Positions 1 to 6,863 of a DNA stretch of 14,757 nucleotides are shown one piece after another. Under the pieces are notes generated by a model. It worked only from the letters and a program-made list of their open reading frames with translations. It had not been told where the DNA came from and ran no database searches. Within the stretch, counting starts at the first letter, position 1. Every line of letters starts with the position of its first letter. This DNA comes from B33-G16 sp046498285 (GTDB lineage: Bacteria > Desulfobacterota > DSM-4660 > Desulfatiglandales > B25-G16), in NCBI GenBank assembly GCA_046498285.1, contig JAWOBA010000073.1, forward strand, positions 1 through 14,757, given 5' to 3'. The position numbers and the translations under genes were made by a program.

Positions 1-72
1 CTTAGCTCCAATCTTCTCAGGATTACCTCCACAAAGATCCTGATTATCCCATTGAGAATTACGCATCCTGAT

Positions 73-257
73 TTTAACCCAGATTATGCAGTAGCCACCT
101 ACTGTGGCCTGAAAAACCTTGCTGCAACGCTCCTTTCACGATTTTGCTTCTCAACATATTTACAAATATGCCTTCGGCGCAAAATCGCTGCAACTTCGCG
201 TTTCGCTGAGGTTTTTCAAGCCTCGTGACGATGCCTACTGCATAATCTGGGTTTAAA
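73..257. repeat. 185-bp imperfect palindrome (MITE-like or giant hairpin element), copy 1
   Basis: The outer arms AACCCAGATTATGCAGTAG and CTACTGCATAATCTGGGTT are perfect inverted repeats of 19 bases. The symmetry continues inward: TGAAAAACC pairs with GGTTTTTCA, CGATTTTGC with GCAAAATCG, and the centre is CATATTT-AC-AAATATG (155-170). The whole element can therefore fold into one long imperfect hairpin of about 92-nt arms. The ends sit in TTAA-like sequence (TTTTAACCC on the left, GGGTTTAAA on the right), which would suit a TTAA-type target, but the ends are too palindromic to define a duplication. There is no transposase in the window. A non-autonomous transposable element is the likeliest reading; a structured-RNA role is the alternative. 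Confidence 0.75.
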
Positions 258-368
258 GCTATCCATTAGGCCCAACTGCCAGCAATATCAATCGGTTAAA
301 ACAGTCAACCTGGCATCATTGCCAGGCACACACGTAATAAAATCACTTTAAAAACAACCATATGTTTC

Positions 369-398
369 TTGACATACTGGCCTATATCACCCTATAGT
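369..398 (+). promoter_or_regulatory. Sigma70-like promoter in direct repeat copy 1
   Basis: A perfect -35 box TTGACA (369-374) is separated by 18 bases from TATAGT (393-398). It points toward the stress-protein gene, whose start lies about 260 bases downstream. The same arrangement is preserved in repeat copy 2 (TTGACA, 18 bases, TATATT), where it points into the BASS-type transporter. Conservation of both boxes while nearby bases drift supports a real promoter. The leader would be long, about 255 nt. Confidence 0.55.
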
Positions 399-661
399 TT
401 TCTCCAAAAAAGAGAGTTTTTATCAACATCAACTCTGCCGACGATGATAGAAAACTGACAGTCTTGACCCTGAAATCTTTTGAGAACCAAACCAGAAGGA
501 TTATCAAAAAGACGTATTCTAGAAAGGATTCGAGCCTTGGAAAGGAAGGGATTCAACCCCGGACAGGCGATAAATGGTGTAGAGGAGCAGTTTTAGATTT
601 TCCAGTTAACATCAACTAGGGATGCCTCAAAAAGGCATAAATAAGAAAGGAGGAGATGAAG

Positions 662-1111
662 ATGATTCCAATCAAGAAGATACTTTGTTCTACGGACTTT
701 AGTGAACCCTCTTATGCCGGACTCAAAAGCGCAGATGAACTCGCCGTGCATTTTTCCGCCGAATTGATTCTCGTTCACGTTGTTCCTCATATGTATTACT
801 ACCCAGTTCCTGATGCGAGCCTTAGTCTTGATAAATATATTGATGACGTGGTCAAGGCCTCCCGGAAATCATTGGACGAAGCAGTGAAAAACAGGGTCTC
901 GCCAAAACTGCAAATCCAGACGGTTGTTCTACAGGGCAACCCGGCGGATCAGATCGTGGATTTAGCCAGATCGGAAAAAGTGGACCTCATCGTTACGGCA
1001 ACCCATGGCTGGACTGGCTGGCGCCGTCTCATATTCGGGTCCGTGGCGGATAGAGTGGTGAGGTTGGCGAGCTGTCCTGTGATGACGGTGCCAGCTCCAC
1101 AAGAAGAATAA
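662..1111 (+). CDS. Universal stress protein (UspA family)
   Basis: This is a single-domain Usp of 149 residues, the normal family size. It is a small cytoplasmic alpha/beta protein that usually binds ATP and dimerises, and is linked to stress survival or energy limitation. The N-terminal strand ends in the conserved aspartate (ILCSTDFSEPS, D12). The ATP-binding signature appears near the C-terminus as ATHGWTGWRRLIFGS, matching G-2x-G-9x-G-S except that the first glycine is alanine. VVRLASCPVMTVP is the typical final strand. I chose the ATG at 662 because AAAGGAGG (646-653) sits 8 nt before it; an in-frame ATG at 656 is only 2 nt from that site. It is the first gene of a four-gene operon, with 27 bases to the histidine kinase. 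The exact stress it answers cannot be read from sequence. Confidence 0.93.
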   Translation: MIPIKKILCSTDFSEPSYAGLKSADELAVHFSAELILVHVVPHMYYYPVPDASLSLDKYIDDVVKASRKSLDEAVKNRVSPKLQIQTVVLQGNPADQIVDLARSEKVDLIVTATHGWTGWRRLIFGSVADRVVRLASCPVMTVPAPQEE

Positions 1112-1138
1112 AGGACAGGATACCGGGAGGTTGCCATT

Positions 1139-2308
1139 ATGGGGGATAAATCAACCGTTGATGTATTGAAAGAGATGGCCGGAGAACTTAGCGATAAGCT
1201 TGCCAAGCTGAGAGGAGCAGATCAGGCGCTCCGGGAAAGCGAAGAGAAGTACAGAAAACTGGTGGAAAACTCCCTCACCGGCATCTATATCGACCAGGGA
1301 GGAAAACTCGTATTCTTGAACGAGCAGTTTGCCGATATCTACGCCTATCCTCGTGAGGAACTCATGGGCATGCAAACCTGGAAGCTCGTTCACCCTGAGG
1401 ATAGACGCTTGACCGACGAGTTTAGGGCAAAGCGTCTGCGGGGAGAGGATGTGCCGTCTGAGTATGAGGCCAGGGGGCTGACCAGGGAGGGCAAGACCAT
1501 CTGGGTCAGGAGGAGAAATACAGATATCGAATATGAGGGGAAACCCGCCATCCTTGGAAACGTTGTGGATGTGACCGAACAAAGGCGTGCGGAAGAACAA
1601 CTCCAGAGAACAAACGAGGAACTCCAGGACTTTGTTCATGCGGTTTCTCATGATTTGAAGACCCCTGTGATGTCCATTTACGGCTTCTCTAACCGCCTAC
1701 TCAAAAACTATTCGGACAGATTGGATAAAAAAGGGAAACAATACCTGGACCACATTATGTCGAGCGCCGTCAGGATGGAAACACTCATCTCGGATCTTCT
1801 CACTTTTTCAAAAATCGGCCACATGGTCCCTAAAATTGAAAGACATTTTTCTTCGGATATCGTGAAAGACGTGATTTCAGACCTGCACGCGAGATTAAAG
1901 AAAAAGGGCGTGGAGCTGGATGTAGCTGACGATCTCCCGGAAATTTCATGTGACAGGGAAAGACTCTACCAGGTCTTTCAGAATCTCATTGTCAACGCCA
2001 TTAAGTTTACACGGACGAGTGAGGGCCCAAGGATTGAGATCGGATATGAAGATAAAGAGGAATTCCATCAATTTTATGTGAAGGACAATGGAATCGGGAT
2101 CGACCCCCAGGACCAGCAAAAAATATTCGAGAAGTTTGAGCGTCTGGAAGAGGAAGAAGACGAGGAGGGTACAGGTTTAGGTCTTGCCATCGTGAAACGG
2201 ATTGTCAACAGTCATGGCGGAAGGGTCTGGGTGGAATCTGAAAAAGGGAAAGGGACGATCTTTTATTTCACATTCAGGAAGGATCCCCATGTCTCATCAC
2301 CTTCATAA
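1139..2308 (+). CDS. Cytoplasmic PAS-domain sensor histidine kinase
   Basis: The 389-residue protein has no signal peptide or membrane segment, so it senses something inside the cell. In order it has a helical, probably coiled-coil N-terminus (about 1-40), one PAS domain with PAC tail (about 37-150, ending NVVDVTEQRRAEEQL), a HisKA dimerisation domain with the phosphorylated histidine H171 in VSHDLKTP, and an HATPase_c domain: N-box QNLIVNAIKF (281-290), G1 DNGIGI (316-321), and G2 GTGLGLAIV (344-352). An acidic run (LEEEEDEEG, 336-344) precedes G2. All catalytic boxes are intact. GGGAGG (1125-1130) lies 8 nt before the ATG. No response regulator is adjacent, so it is an orphan kinase; regulators at 6864-7535 and 7719-8084 are candidate partners only. 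The next gene starts 20 bases downstream. Confidence 0.95.
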   Translation: MGDKSTVDVLKEMAGELSDKLAKLRGADQALRESEEKYRKLVENSLTGIYIDQGGKLVFLNEQFADIYAYPREELMGMQTWKLVHPEDRRLTDEFRAKRLRGEDVPSEYEARGLTREGKTIWVRRRNTDIEYEGKPAILGNVVDVTEQRRAEEQLQRTNEELQDFVHAVSHDLKTPVMSIYGFSNRLLKNYSDRLDKKGKQYLDHIMSSAVRMETLISDLLTFSKIGHMVPKIERHFSSDIVKDVISDLHARLKKKGVELDVADDLPEISCDRERLYQVFQNLIVNAIKFTRTSEGPRIEIGYEDKEEFHQFYVKDNGIGIDPQDQQKIFEKFERLEEEEDEEGTGLGLAIVKRIVNSHGGRVWVESEKGKGTIFYFTFRKDPHVSSPS

Positions 2309-2328
2309 ATCTTTCAGGAAAAGAGAAC

Positions 2329-3387
2329 ATGAACATTAAAGAAAAAGTTGAAAACTACCTGAAGGAACATTTCGGGGCCAGGGCCAGATTAAGAAATATG
2401 GAACGTCTTGGAGAAGGGGTCCATGGTGCTGCCTACGTGTTAAAATTCAGTACGCCCCAGGGGGAGCAACATTTGATCATGAAGACCCTTTTCCCTTCCC
2501 GATTTGGTCATGACCATTACTCGGACAGGGCCCAGGTCTTGCTCCTTGCCAATTCCAATTACAATGATTTGCCAAAGCACATAAAGGCTATAGATGTGGT
2601 GGGGGAATCCCCTGACCGGCTCATATCGGTGAAGGATGCAAGAGAATTTTACATTTTTATGGAAGAGGCCGGGGGGGAACCTTACTTCAGGGTCCTGGAT
2701 ACAATTTTGCAGCGGGGGTATCTCAACGAGTTGGACAAGGTCAGGGCCAAAATGCTCGCCTATTTTCTCGCCGATATCCATGGGAACAAATATTCCGGGG
2801 AAGATGGGGGGATTCTTTACAGAAGGCGTATTCGAGATCTAATAGGTCACGGAGAATGTATAATGGGTATTATCGATGCCTATGCCCCTGTGGACTTTAT
2901 TACGGAAAATGAACTCCTTGAGTATGCTGGTAAATGTTTCCCGTGGTGGGGCAAAATAAGGGACAGGAGTGAACGGTTATGTAGTGTACATGGAGATTAC
3001 CATCCCGGCAACATCCGGCTGCAAGGAGACGATTTTGTGCTGCTGGACCGTTCAAGGGGCAGTTGGGGAGAACCGGCCGATGATGTCTCATGTTTAAGTG
3101 TCAATTATATACACTACGCAATCAAGGATCGGGGGACCTTTGAAGGCCCGTTTGCAGAACTCTTCCGGCTCTTCCTGGACTCCTACCTGGAAAGGACAAA
3201 AGACAGCGGTTTTTTTGAAGTTGTGCAACCATTTTTTGCCTTCAGGATTCTAGTTGTTGCCAATCCGAGATTTTATCCGGAAGACTCGGATGTGACCAAA
3301 AGAAAACTCATTAACTTCGGGCGCTCTATCCTGGAGAAGGATCGGTTTCAAGTGGACGGAATCCCGGAATATATGGAGAGACAGTGA
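2329..3387 (+). CDS. APH/choline-kinase-fold phosphotransferase of unknown substrate
   Basis: This protein of 352 residues has the eukaryotic-protein-kinase-like fold of the aminoglycoside phosphotransferase superfamily. Visible landmarks are a glycine-rich loop (LGEGVHGAAY, 27-36), a likely ATP lysine K52 (LIMKTL), the catalytic Brenner motif HGDYHPGN (221-228, with catalytic D223 and N228) and a metal-binding aspartate D240 (LLDRSRG). All key residues are present, so it should be an active kinase. The fold covers many small-molecule kinases, and nothing here indicates antibiotic resistance. The stop codon overlaps the start of the P-loop kinase gene, so the two are probably made in step. 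From family knowledge, APH-fold and small P-loop kinase domains also occur fused in one bacterial protein; this pair may be the split form. AGGA at 2316-2319 is a weak ribosome site. Confidence 0.85.
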   Translation: MNIKEKVENYLKEHFGARARLRNMERLGEGVHGAAYVLKFSTPQGEQHLIMKTLFPSRFGHDHYSDRAQVLLLANSNYNDLPKHIKAIDVVGESPDRLISVKDAREFYIFMEEAGGEPYFRVLDTILQRGYLNELDKVRAKMLAYFLADIHGNKYSGEDGGILYRRRIRDLIGHGECIMGIIDAYAPVDFITENELLEYAGKCFPWWGKIRDRSERLCSVHGDYHPGNIRLQGDDFVLLDRSRGSWGEPADDVSCLSVNYIHYAIKDRGTFEGPFAELFRLFLDSYLERTKDSGFFEVVQPFFAFRILVVANPRFYPEDSDVTKRKLINFGRSILEKDRFQVDGIPEYMERQ

Positions 3388-3932
3388 ACTTTTGTTTGTG
3401 GATAACAGGACTGCCTGGTTCCGGAAAGAGCACCATTGTCAAGGAACTTGAGCTGTTTTTCTCACAGTCCGGACTTGATTTTGTAATACTTGGCATCGAC
3501 CAGATCCGAAAGGTCATGACACCAGAGCCGAAATATACAGATGAAGAAAGGGGAATTGTATACCGGGGTCTCGTCCTGATGGCACAGCTCCTGTTGAAAC
3601 ACAGCTCGAAGAATGTCATTATTGATGCCACGGGCAACCTTAGGGCGTTCAGAAAACTGGCCAGGCAGCGGATGCCTGATTTTGCCGAGGTTTATATAAA
3701 ATGTCCCCTAAAGATATGTCAGTCCCGCGAGACCTCGCGCAATGCCAAGACTGTTGAAAAAAATCTTTACCAAAAGGCAAAATCCGGTCAACTGACAGGA
3801 AATTTGCCCGGCATTTCTGCGCTTTATGAGGAACCCCTCAAGCCGGAGATCCTTATTCCGTCGGACAGACTAAAGCCCCGCGAATCAGCAAAAAGGATTA
3901 TGAATTATGTGAGATCAAGATGGGATGTGTGA
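3384..3932 (+). CDS. APS-kinase-like (CysC-type) P-loop kinase
   Basis: This 182-residue P-loop kinase starts at GTG 3384, overlapping the preceding stop in GTGA, with GGAG five bases upstream. Such overlap suggests translational coupling. It has Walker A GLPGSGKST (9-17), a substrate-binding DxxR-type motif (D39, R42), the EERG stretch (54-57), a Walker B-like strand VIIDATGN (78-85), and a C-terminal PGISALYEEP (142-151) that closely resembles the APS-kinase segment around 'YEEP'. This places it in the CysC-like group, whose classical reaction is adenylylsulfate + ATP to PAPS. No sulfate-assimilation gene is nearby. The pairing with the APH-fold kinase argues for another small-molecule or nucleotide substrate, so I do not assign cysC. 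It is the last gene of the operon; I see no clear terminator before the repeat at 3949. Confidence 0.83.
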   Translation: MNFCLWITGLPGSGKSTIVKELELFFSQSGLDFVILGIDQIRKVMTPEPKYTDEERGIVYRGLVLMAQLLLKHSSKNVIIDATGNLRAFRKLARQRMPDFAEVYIKCPLKICQSRETSRNAKTVEKNLYQKAKSGQLTGNLPGISALYEEPLKPEILIPSDRLKPRESAKRIMNYVRSRWDV

Positions 3933-4020
3933 TCTGTGATGTGGGATTCTTAGATCCAATCTTCTCAGGATTACCTCCACAAAGATCCTGATTATCCCAT
4001 TGAGAATTACGCATCCTGAT

Positions 4021-4205
4021 TTTAACCCAGATTATGCAGTAGCCACCTACTGCGGCCTGAAAAACCTTGCTGCAACGCTCCTTTCACGATTTTGCTTCTC
4101 AACATATTTACAAATATGCCTTCGGCGCAAAATCGCTGCAACTTCGCGTTTCGCTGAGGTTTTTCAAGCCTCGTGACGATGCCTACTGCATAATCTGGGT
4201 TTAAA
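4021..4205. repeat. 185-bp imperfect palindrome, copy 2
   Basis: This palindrome has the same structure as the one at 73-257 and differs by a single transition (TGCGG versus TGTGG near 4053). The outer 19-base arms and the CATATTT-AC-AAATATG centre are intact. It is embedded at the same place within the larger repeat, so it was duplicated together with its flanks rather than inserted twice independently. Confidence 0.78.
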
Positions 4206-4314
4206 GCTATCCATTAGGCGCAACTGCCAGCAATATCAATCGGTTAAAACAGTCACTCTGGCATTATTAGCAGGCATACACATAATAGAATCACCAAAAG
4301 CAATCATATGTTTC

Positions 4315-4344
4315 TTGACATACAGGCCTATATCACCCTATATT
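4315..4344 (+). promoter_or_regulatory. Sigma70-like promoter in direct repeat copy 2
   Basis: TTGACA (4315-4320), 18 bases, then TATATT (4339-4344). It is the counterpart of the promoter at 369-398 and the only good candidate upstream of the BASS-type transporter, about 220 bases away. The transcript would run through the coding remnant at 4392-4487 before reaching the gene. Confidence 0.5.
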
Positions 4345-4391
4345 TTTCTCCCAAAAAAGAGAGTTTTTATCAACATCAACTCTGCCGACGT

Positions 4392-4487
4392 TCGGACAAT
4401 CCCGAAAAGTTGGTTCGTCCCTGGCCGGGGGCCGATATTTACGCCCGTCTGAGACCCGATGAATTCCGTCTCGTTAAAAAAGAGTGA
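4392..4487 (+). pseudogene. 3' coding remnant cut off at the edge of direct repeat 2
   Basis: Immediately after the repeat boundary, an open frame with coding-like composition reads DNPEKLVRPWPGADIY, then ARLRPDEFRLVKKE, then TGA (4485-4487). It has no start codon or ribosome site of its own. It looks like the last 30 or so residues of a gene whose body was lost when the repeat arrived. I do not recognise the family. The join is at 4390/4391, exactly where similarity to repeat copy 1 ends. Confidence 0.4.
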
Positions 4488-4562
4488 GCCATTCTAAAAG
4501 GTTTATGATCTTATGGATACCCTTTCGGGTGCGAGAGATGATTGTGCAGGAGGGGGAAATCC

Positions 4563-5474
4563 TTGTTCCGTTTAAAAGATATCATTTTGCTTCTGGTCAT
4601 CTATTTGTCCATGCTGACCGGGATCATGCTGCCACGCGCCTTTACTTGCCTTCAACCTTACCCTCTTTACCTCATGATGTTGCTTCTCTTTTTAAGCCTC
4701 CTCCCAATTAAAACGAAAACCGTCTGGCGCACGGTGAGGGATTCTTTCAAAACCATCTTTACCCTTACACTTTTCAAGTTAATTATTCTCCCGGCCGCCG
4801 TTTATGTCCTGTTTCACATTTTCTGTCCACCCTATGCTGTGGCGTCCCTGTTGCTTACCGGAATTTCAACGGGTGTAGTAGCTCCTTTTAACTCCAATCT
4901 CCTCCGGGCGAACAGCTCGCTGGTGTTAGTTATGGTAGTCGTCTCCTCGATTTTGGCACCCTTCACCCTGCCAATTCTGGTAAAACTTTTCCTAGCGAAA
5001 AGCGTCGGAATTTCCCTTTTCGCTATGATCAGGATGCTCTGTCTGGTCATCTTCGTTCCCTTCCTGGCTGTGCAAATGATCAGACGTCTTTCCCCCGGCC
5101 TTAATCTGCTGATCATGAAAAGGCAGTTCCCTTTGAGCCTCGTAGCCTTCGCACTGATCAATCTGGGGGTCTTTCCGCAATACGCTGATCTTTTTCGGCG
5201 GAACCCGGCAATAATCCTGGATGCGACGCTGGTTGCCTGCATTCTTTCGGGTATTTACGTTCTTTCGGGTATGATCTTTTATCAGAGGAGAAGCCTTGAG
5301 ACGCGGCTTGCAGCAGCGGTTAGCCTTGCAAACATGAACAATGTCCTGATCATCGTGTTTTCATCTCACTTTTTCGGGCCCCTGGAACCAACCCTCGCAG
5401 CCATGTATATGATCCCCTTTTTTGGGCTGATCTTGCCCCTTCGCTTCTACAGCCACCTAAAGGGAAGCCGGTGA
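4563..5474 (+). CDS. BASS/SBF-type (bile acid:sodium symporter-like) membrane transporter
   Basis: This very hydrophobic protein of about 303 residues has roughly nine to ten membrane segments separated by short basic loops, which suits the bile acid:sodium symporter / arsenite-permease-like superfamily. It begins FRLKDIILLLVIYLSMLTGIMLP. Family-like elements are the central TGISTGVVAPFNSNLL segment, reminiscent of the unwound crossing helix, and a C-terminal SLANMNNVLIIVF stretch comparable to the second crossing region. The substrate (organic anion, arsenite or other) cannot be deduced. I chose TTG 4563 because AGGAGGGGG (4548-4556) lies six bases upstream; the in-frame TTG at 4542 lies before that site. 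It follows repeat copy 2 and its promoter. Family-level confidence is moderate. Confidence 0.75.
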   Translation: MFRLKDIILLLVIYLSMLTGIMLPRAFTCLQPYPLYLMMLLLFLSLLPIKTKTVWRTVRDSFKTIFTLTLFKLIILPAAVYVLFHIFCPPYAVASLLLTGISTGVVAPFNSNLLRANSSLVLVMVVVSSILAPFTLPILVKLFLAKSVGISLFAMIRMLCLVIFVPFLAVQMIRRLSPGLNLLIMKRQFPLSLVAFALINLGVFPQYADLFRRNPAIILDATLVACILSGIYVLSGMIFYQRRSLETRLAAAVSLANMNNVLIIVFSSHFFGPLEPTLAAMYMIPFFGLILPLRFYSHLKGSR

Positions 5475-5607
5475 CAATCCTAGAGATATTTTAATGGGGC
5501 CTTGCCAATGCCATAGCCTATTTCATCGATATCTGTCTCGGTCTATTCACATAGGGTGAACATGGAATTGATCGAGGAGATTGGCTGGGCGAGAAAGACA
5601 TTGGATA

Positions 5608-6009
5608 TCAACTTGGAAAGCTCGGAACTTTAAAGAGTGGATTCGAAAATCGGGTGCTCCACCACCCAATAGAAGTATTCATCTCAACAATTTCTTTTCT
5701 AGCCTGTTTGTCTTCAGGGATCTCTTTAGATCCTATCAATACCAGGTCGGGGTGGTGACGGAGACAAGGATGATATCTGCCTCCCTGGTGCTGTTCTCTA
5801 TTTCGGTTAAGAAAAAAAGTTTTGTTTCCGGGCCTCTCACCACATCATCCAAGCCTGGTTCATAAATAGGCAGATGGGCGCTGTGTTATTCATGAATCTT
5901 TATATTATTGATATCCACCCATGACCCTGTATTAAGGTCATTTTGCTTCATTGAAGCCCGCGGTAAGCTCGCACATGTAACCCAAAGAAGATTTTTTTGT
6001 AATCCACAT
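5608..6009 (-). pseudogene. ugd: UDP-glucose 6-dehydrogenase pseudogene (frameshifts and internal deletion)
   Basis: On the minus strand, fragments in different frames align in order with UDP-glucose dehydrogenase, the enzyme that oxidises UDP-glucose to UDP-glucuronate for capsule and exopolysaccharide. From about 6009 a degraded Rossmann start (LGYMCELTAGF) is followed by VDINNIKIHE. A frameshift leads to PIYEPGLDDVVRGPETKLFF and then EIENSTREADIILVSVTTPT, matching the family's PIYEPGL...LFFSTDI...ADI.FVSVNTPT. After TPTWY-stop the frame changes and HPDLVLIGSKEIPEDKQARK appears. This matches the much later NPDRVLIG..ETPEG segment, so roughly a hundred residues of the middle are missing. The rest of the C-terminus is absent. 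The motif style resembles the subgroup that includes the eukaryotic enzymes. No intact copy is in the window. Confidence 0.8.
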
Positions 6010-6863
6010 GAGGCCCTGTTTATGAAATTAATGGAATCACTGCTATCCAAAATAATCCGATCTTTTAATTGGAGCTCAATGATATCAACTGGTTATCACT
6101 CATAAAGAGTAATTTTTAATTTCAGGTTGTCCTTTTCTGGAGATTCTATCCAAGATCACCACGGGGAAGTGGTATTTGGTCGGACTTGATAATCATATAA
6201 AGGGCTTAAGCTATTACTTGAGCCCGCGAGGGAAGCCCTTTTATGGCCCTTATCTATAGAAAGTGCAGCATTGTGTGTTTAACATTTTCTGAAAACCATG
6301 TGCTGATTGGCATTTTGGACGCATGCAGCAGAGGTATTCACCATGTGCGGGCGCCTTAAAAGGTTTTAGAATATTTAAAATGTCAAAAAGATATGGGATT
6401 TTTGATGCCGCTCTCCCGTATCAGAGGGAGATGATTTCATAGGTTTATTGAGCTCAGGAGCCACAAAGGGGATCCGGGAATAGGAGTTATCAGAACCAGC
6501 CTCCTAACCTGTTTTGGTTTTGAGGCCGGAATCAATTAAGGTGTGGGGATTTTGGTGGCAGAATGAGCTGAATTAATAATGTAAACTGTACTAAGATTAC
6601 ACCAATTTTCAATCCCCGATTTTTCATTTCAACCCACAATTCAACCAGTTTATGAATCGATCCCTTTCCAACAAACTTCGCGTTATTTTTCACCCCAACG
6701 AACAAGGAGGAAAGATAATTTTTGAAAACCGATTGAGGCGCTGTTAATTGGTGCAGGTATAATTATTTTAGTAGGGTATTAAAGGGCGTCATTAAATTGG
6801 CAGATCGGTAAAAAGCATGTACCCTTTGGGTTTCCTCAACACGTTCTTTGTGCATAAACAGGG
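6010..6863. other. Gene-free stretch between ugd pseudogene and response regulator
   Basis: I see no gene here that I can support. Short open frames exist, for example a 31-codon frame at 6652-6747, but they lack ribosome sites and recognisable motifs. Minus-strand scraps near 6030-6180 (such as FPVVILDRISRKGQPEI) have coding-like composition and may be further decayed polysaccharide genes, but I cannot name them. The one structured element is the hairpin set at 6199-6241, listed separately. Confidence 0.5.
6199..6241. terminator. Hairpin set, possible bidirectional terminator
   Basis: AAAGGGCTT (6199-6207) pairs with AAGCCCTTT (6233-6241), followed by a short T run. The same left arm, as GGGCTTAAG, can instead pair with CTTGAGCCC (6217-6225) with one mismatch, so two folds compete. 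The T tract is only four bases, so terminator strength is doubtful. No intact gene ends close by; it may be a relic. Confidence 0.3.

Larger units (their letters stand above)
1..443 (+). repeat. Long direct repeat, copy 1 (noncoding unit with palindrome and promoter)
   Basis: This unit recurs at 3949-4390 in the same orientation. The left boundary may lie outside the window. Positions 1 to about 296 differ from copy 2 at only three or so sites. The stretch from about 300 to 355 differs at roughly a dozen sites, and the last 80 bases are again nearly identical, with one 1-base indel. The unit contains the 73-257 palindrome, a small hairpin (309-326, arms CCTGGCA/TGCCAGG with a TCAT loop) that is degraded in copy 2, and a promoter-like site at 369-398. 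No coding frame is apparent. Bases 444-655, after the repeat, are the leader of the stress-protein gene and include a small ATGCC/GGCAT hairpin at 622-638. Confidence 0.9.
3949..4390 (+). repeat. Long direct repeat, copy 2
   Basis: This is the second copy of the unit at 1-443, in the same orientation, starting 16 bases after the APS-kinase-like gene ends. The similarity stops sharply at 4390 (shared ...ACTCTGCCGACG). Beyond that, copy 1 runs into the stress-gene leader and copy 2 into an unrelated coding remnant. The two copies bracket the four-gene kinase operon. The long palindrome (4021-4205) and the promoter boxes (4315-4344) are retained. The small CCTGGCA hairpin seen in copy 1 is broken here. 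Confidence 0.92.

Noticed and set aside
311..323. Sigma54-type promoter TGGCAT...TGCC
   Set aside because: The GG-to-GC spacing is two bases too short, and the bases are explained by the CCTGGCA hairpin.
656..661. Earlier ATG for the stress protein
   Set aside because: It lies only 2 nt from the Shine-Dalgarno site; the ATG at 662 has ideal spacing and gives the usual N-terminus.
2329..3387. Aminoglycoside resistance gene
   Set aside because: The APH fold and Brenner motif are shared by many small-molecule kinases. The operon setting and coupling to a P-loop kinase do not suggest drug resistance.
3384..3932. Assignment as cysC of sulfate assimilation
   Set aside because: Motifs are CysC-like, but there is no sulfate-assimilation gene nearby and the gene is coupled to an APH-fold kinase. 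Family-level naming is safer.
4484..4711. Plus-strand open frame over the start of the transporter
   Set aside because: It overlaps the BASS gene in another frame, has no ribosome site and no sensible protein.
5581..5865. Plus-strand open frames at 5581-5865 and 5908-6105
   Set aside because: They lie over the ugd pseudogene on the opposite strand, whose motifs explain the sequence better.
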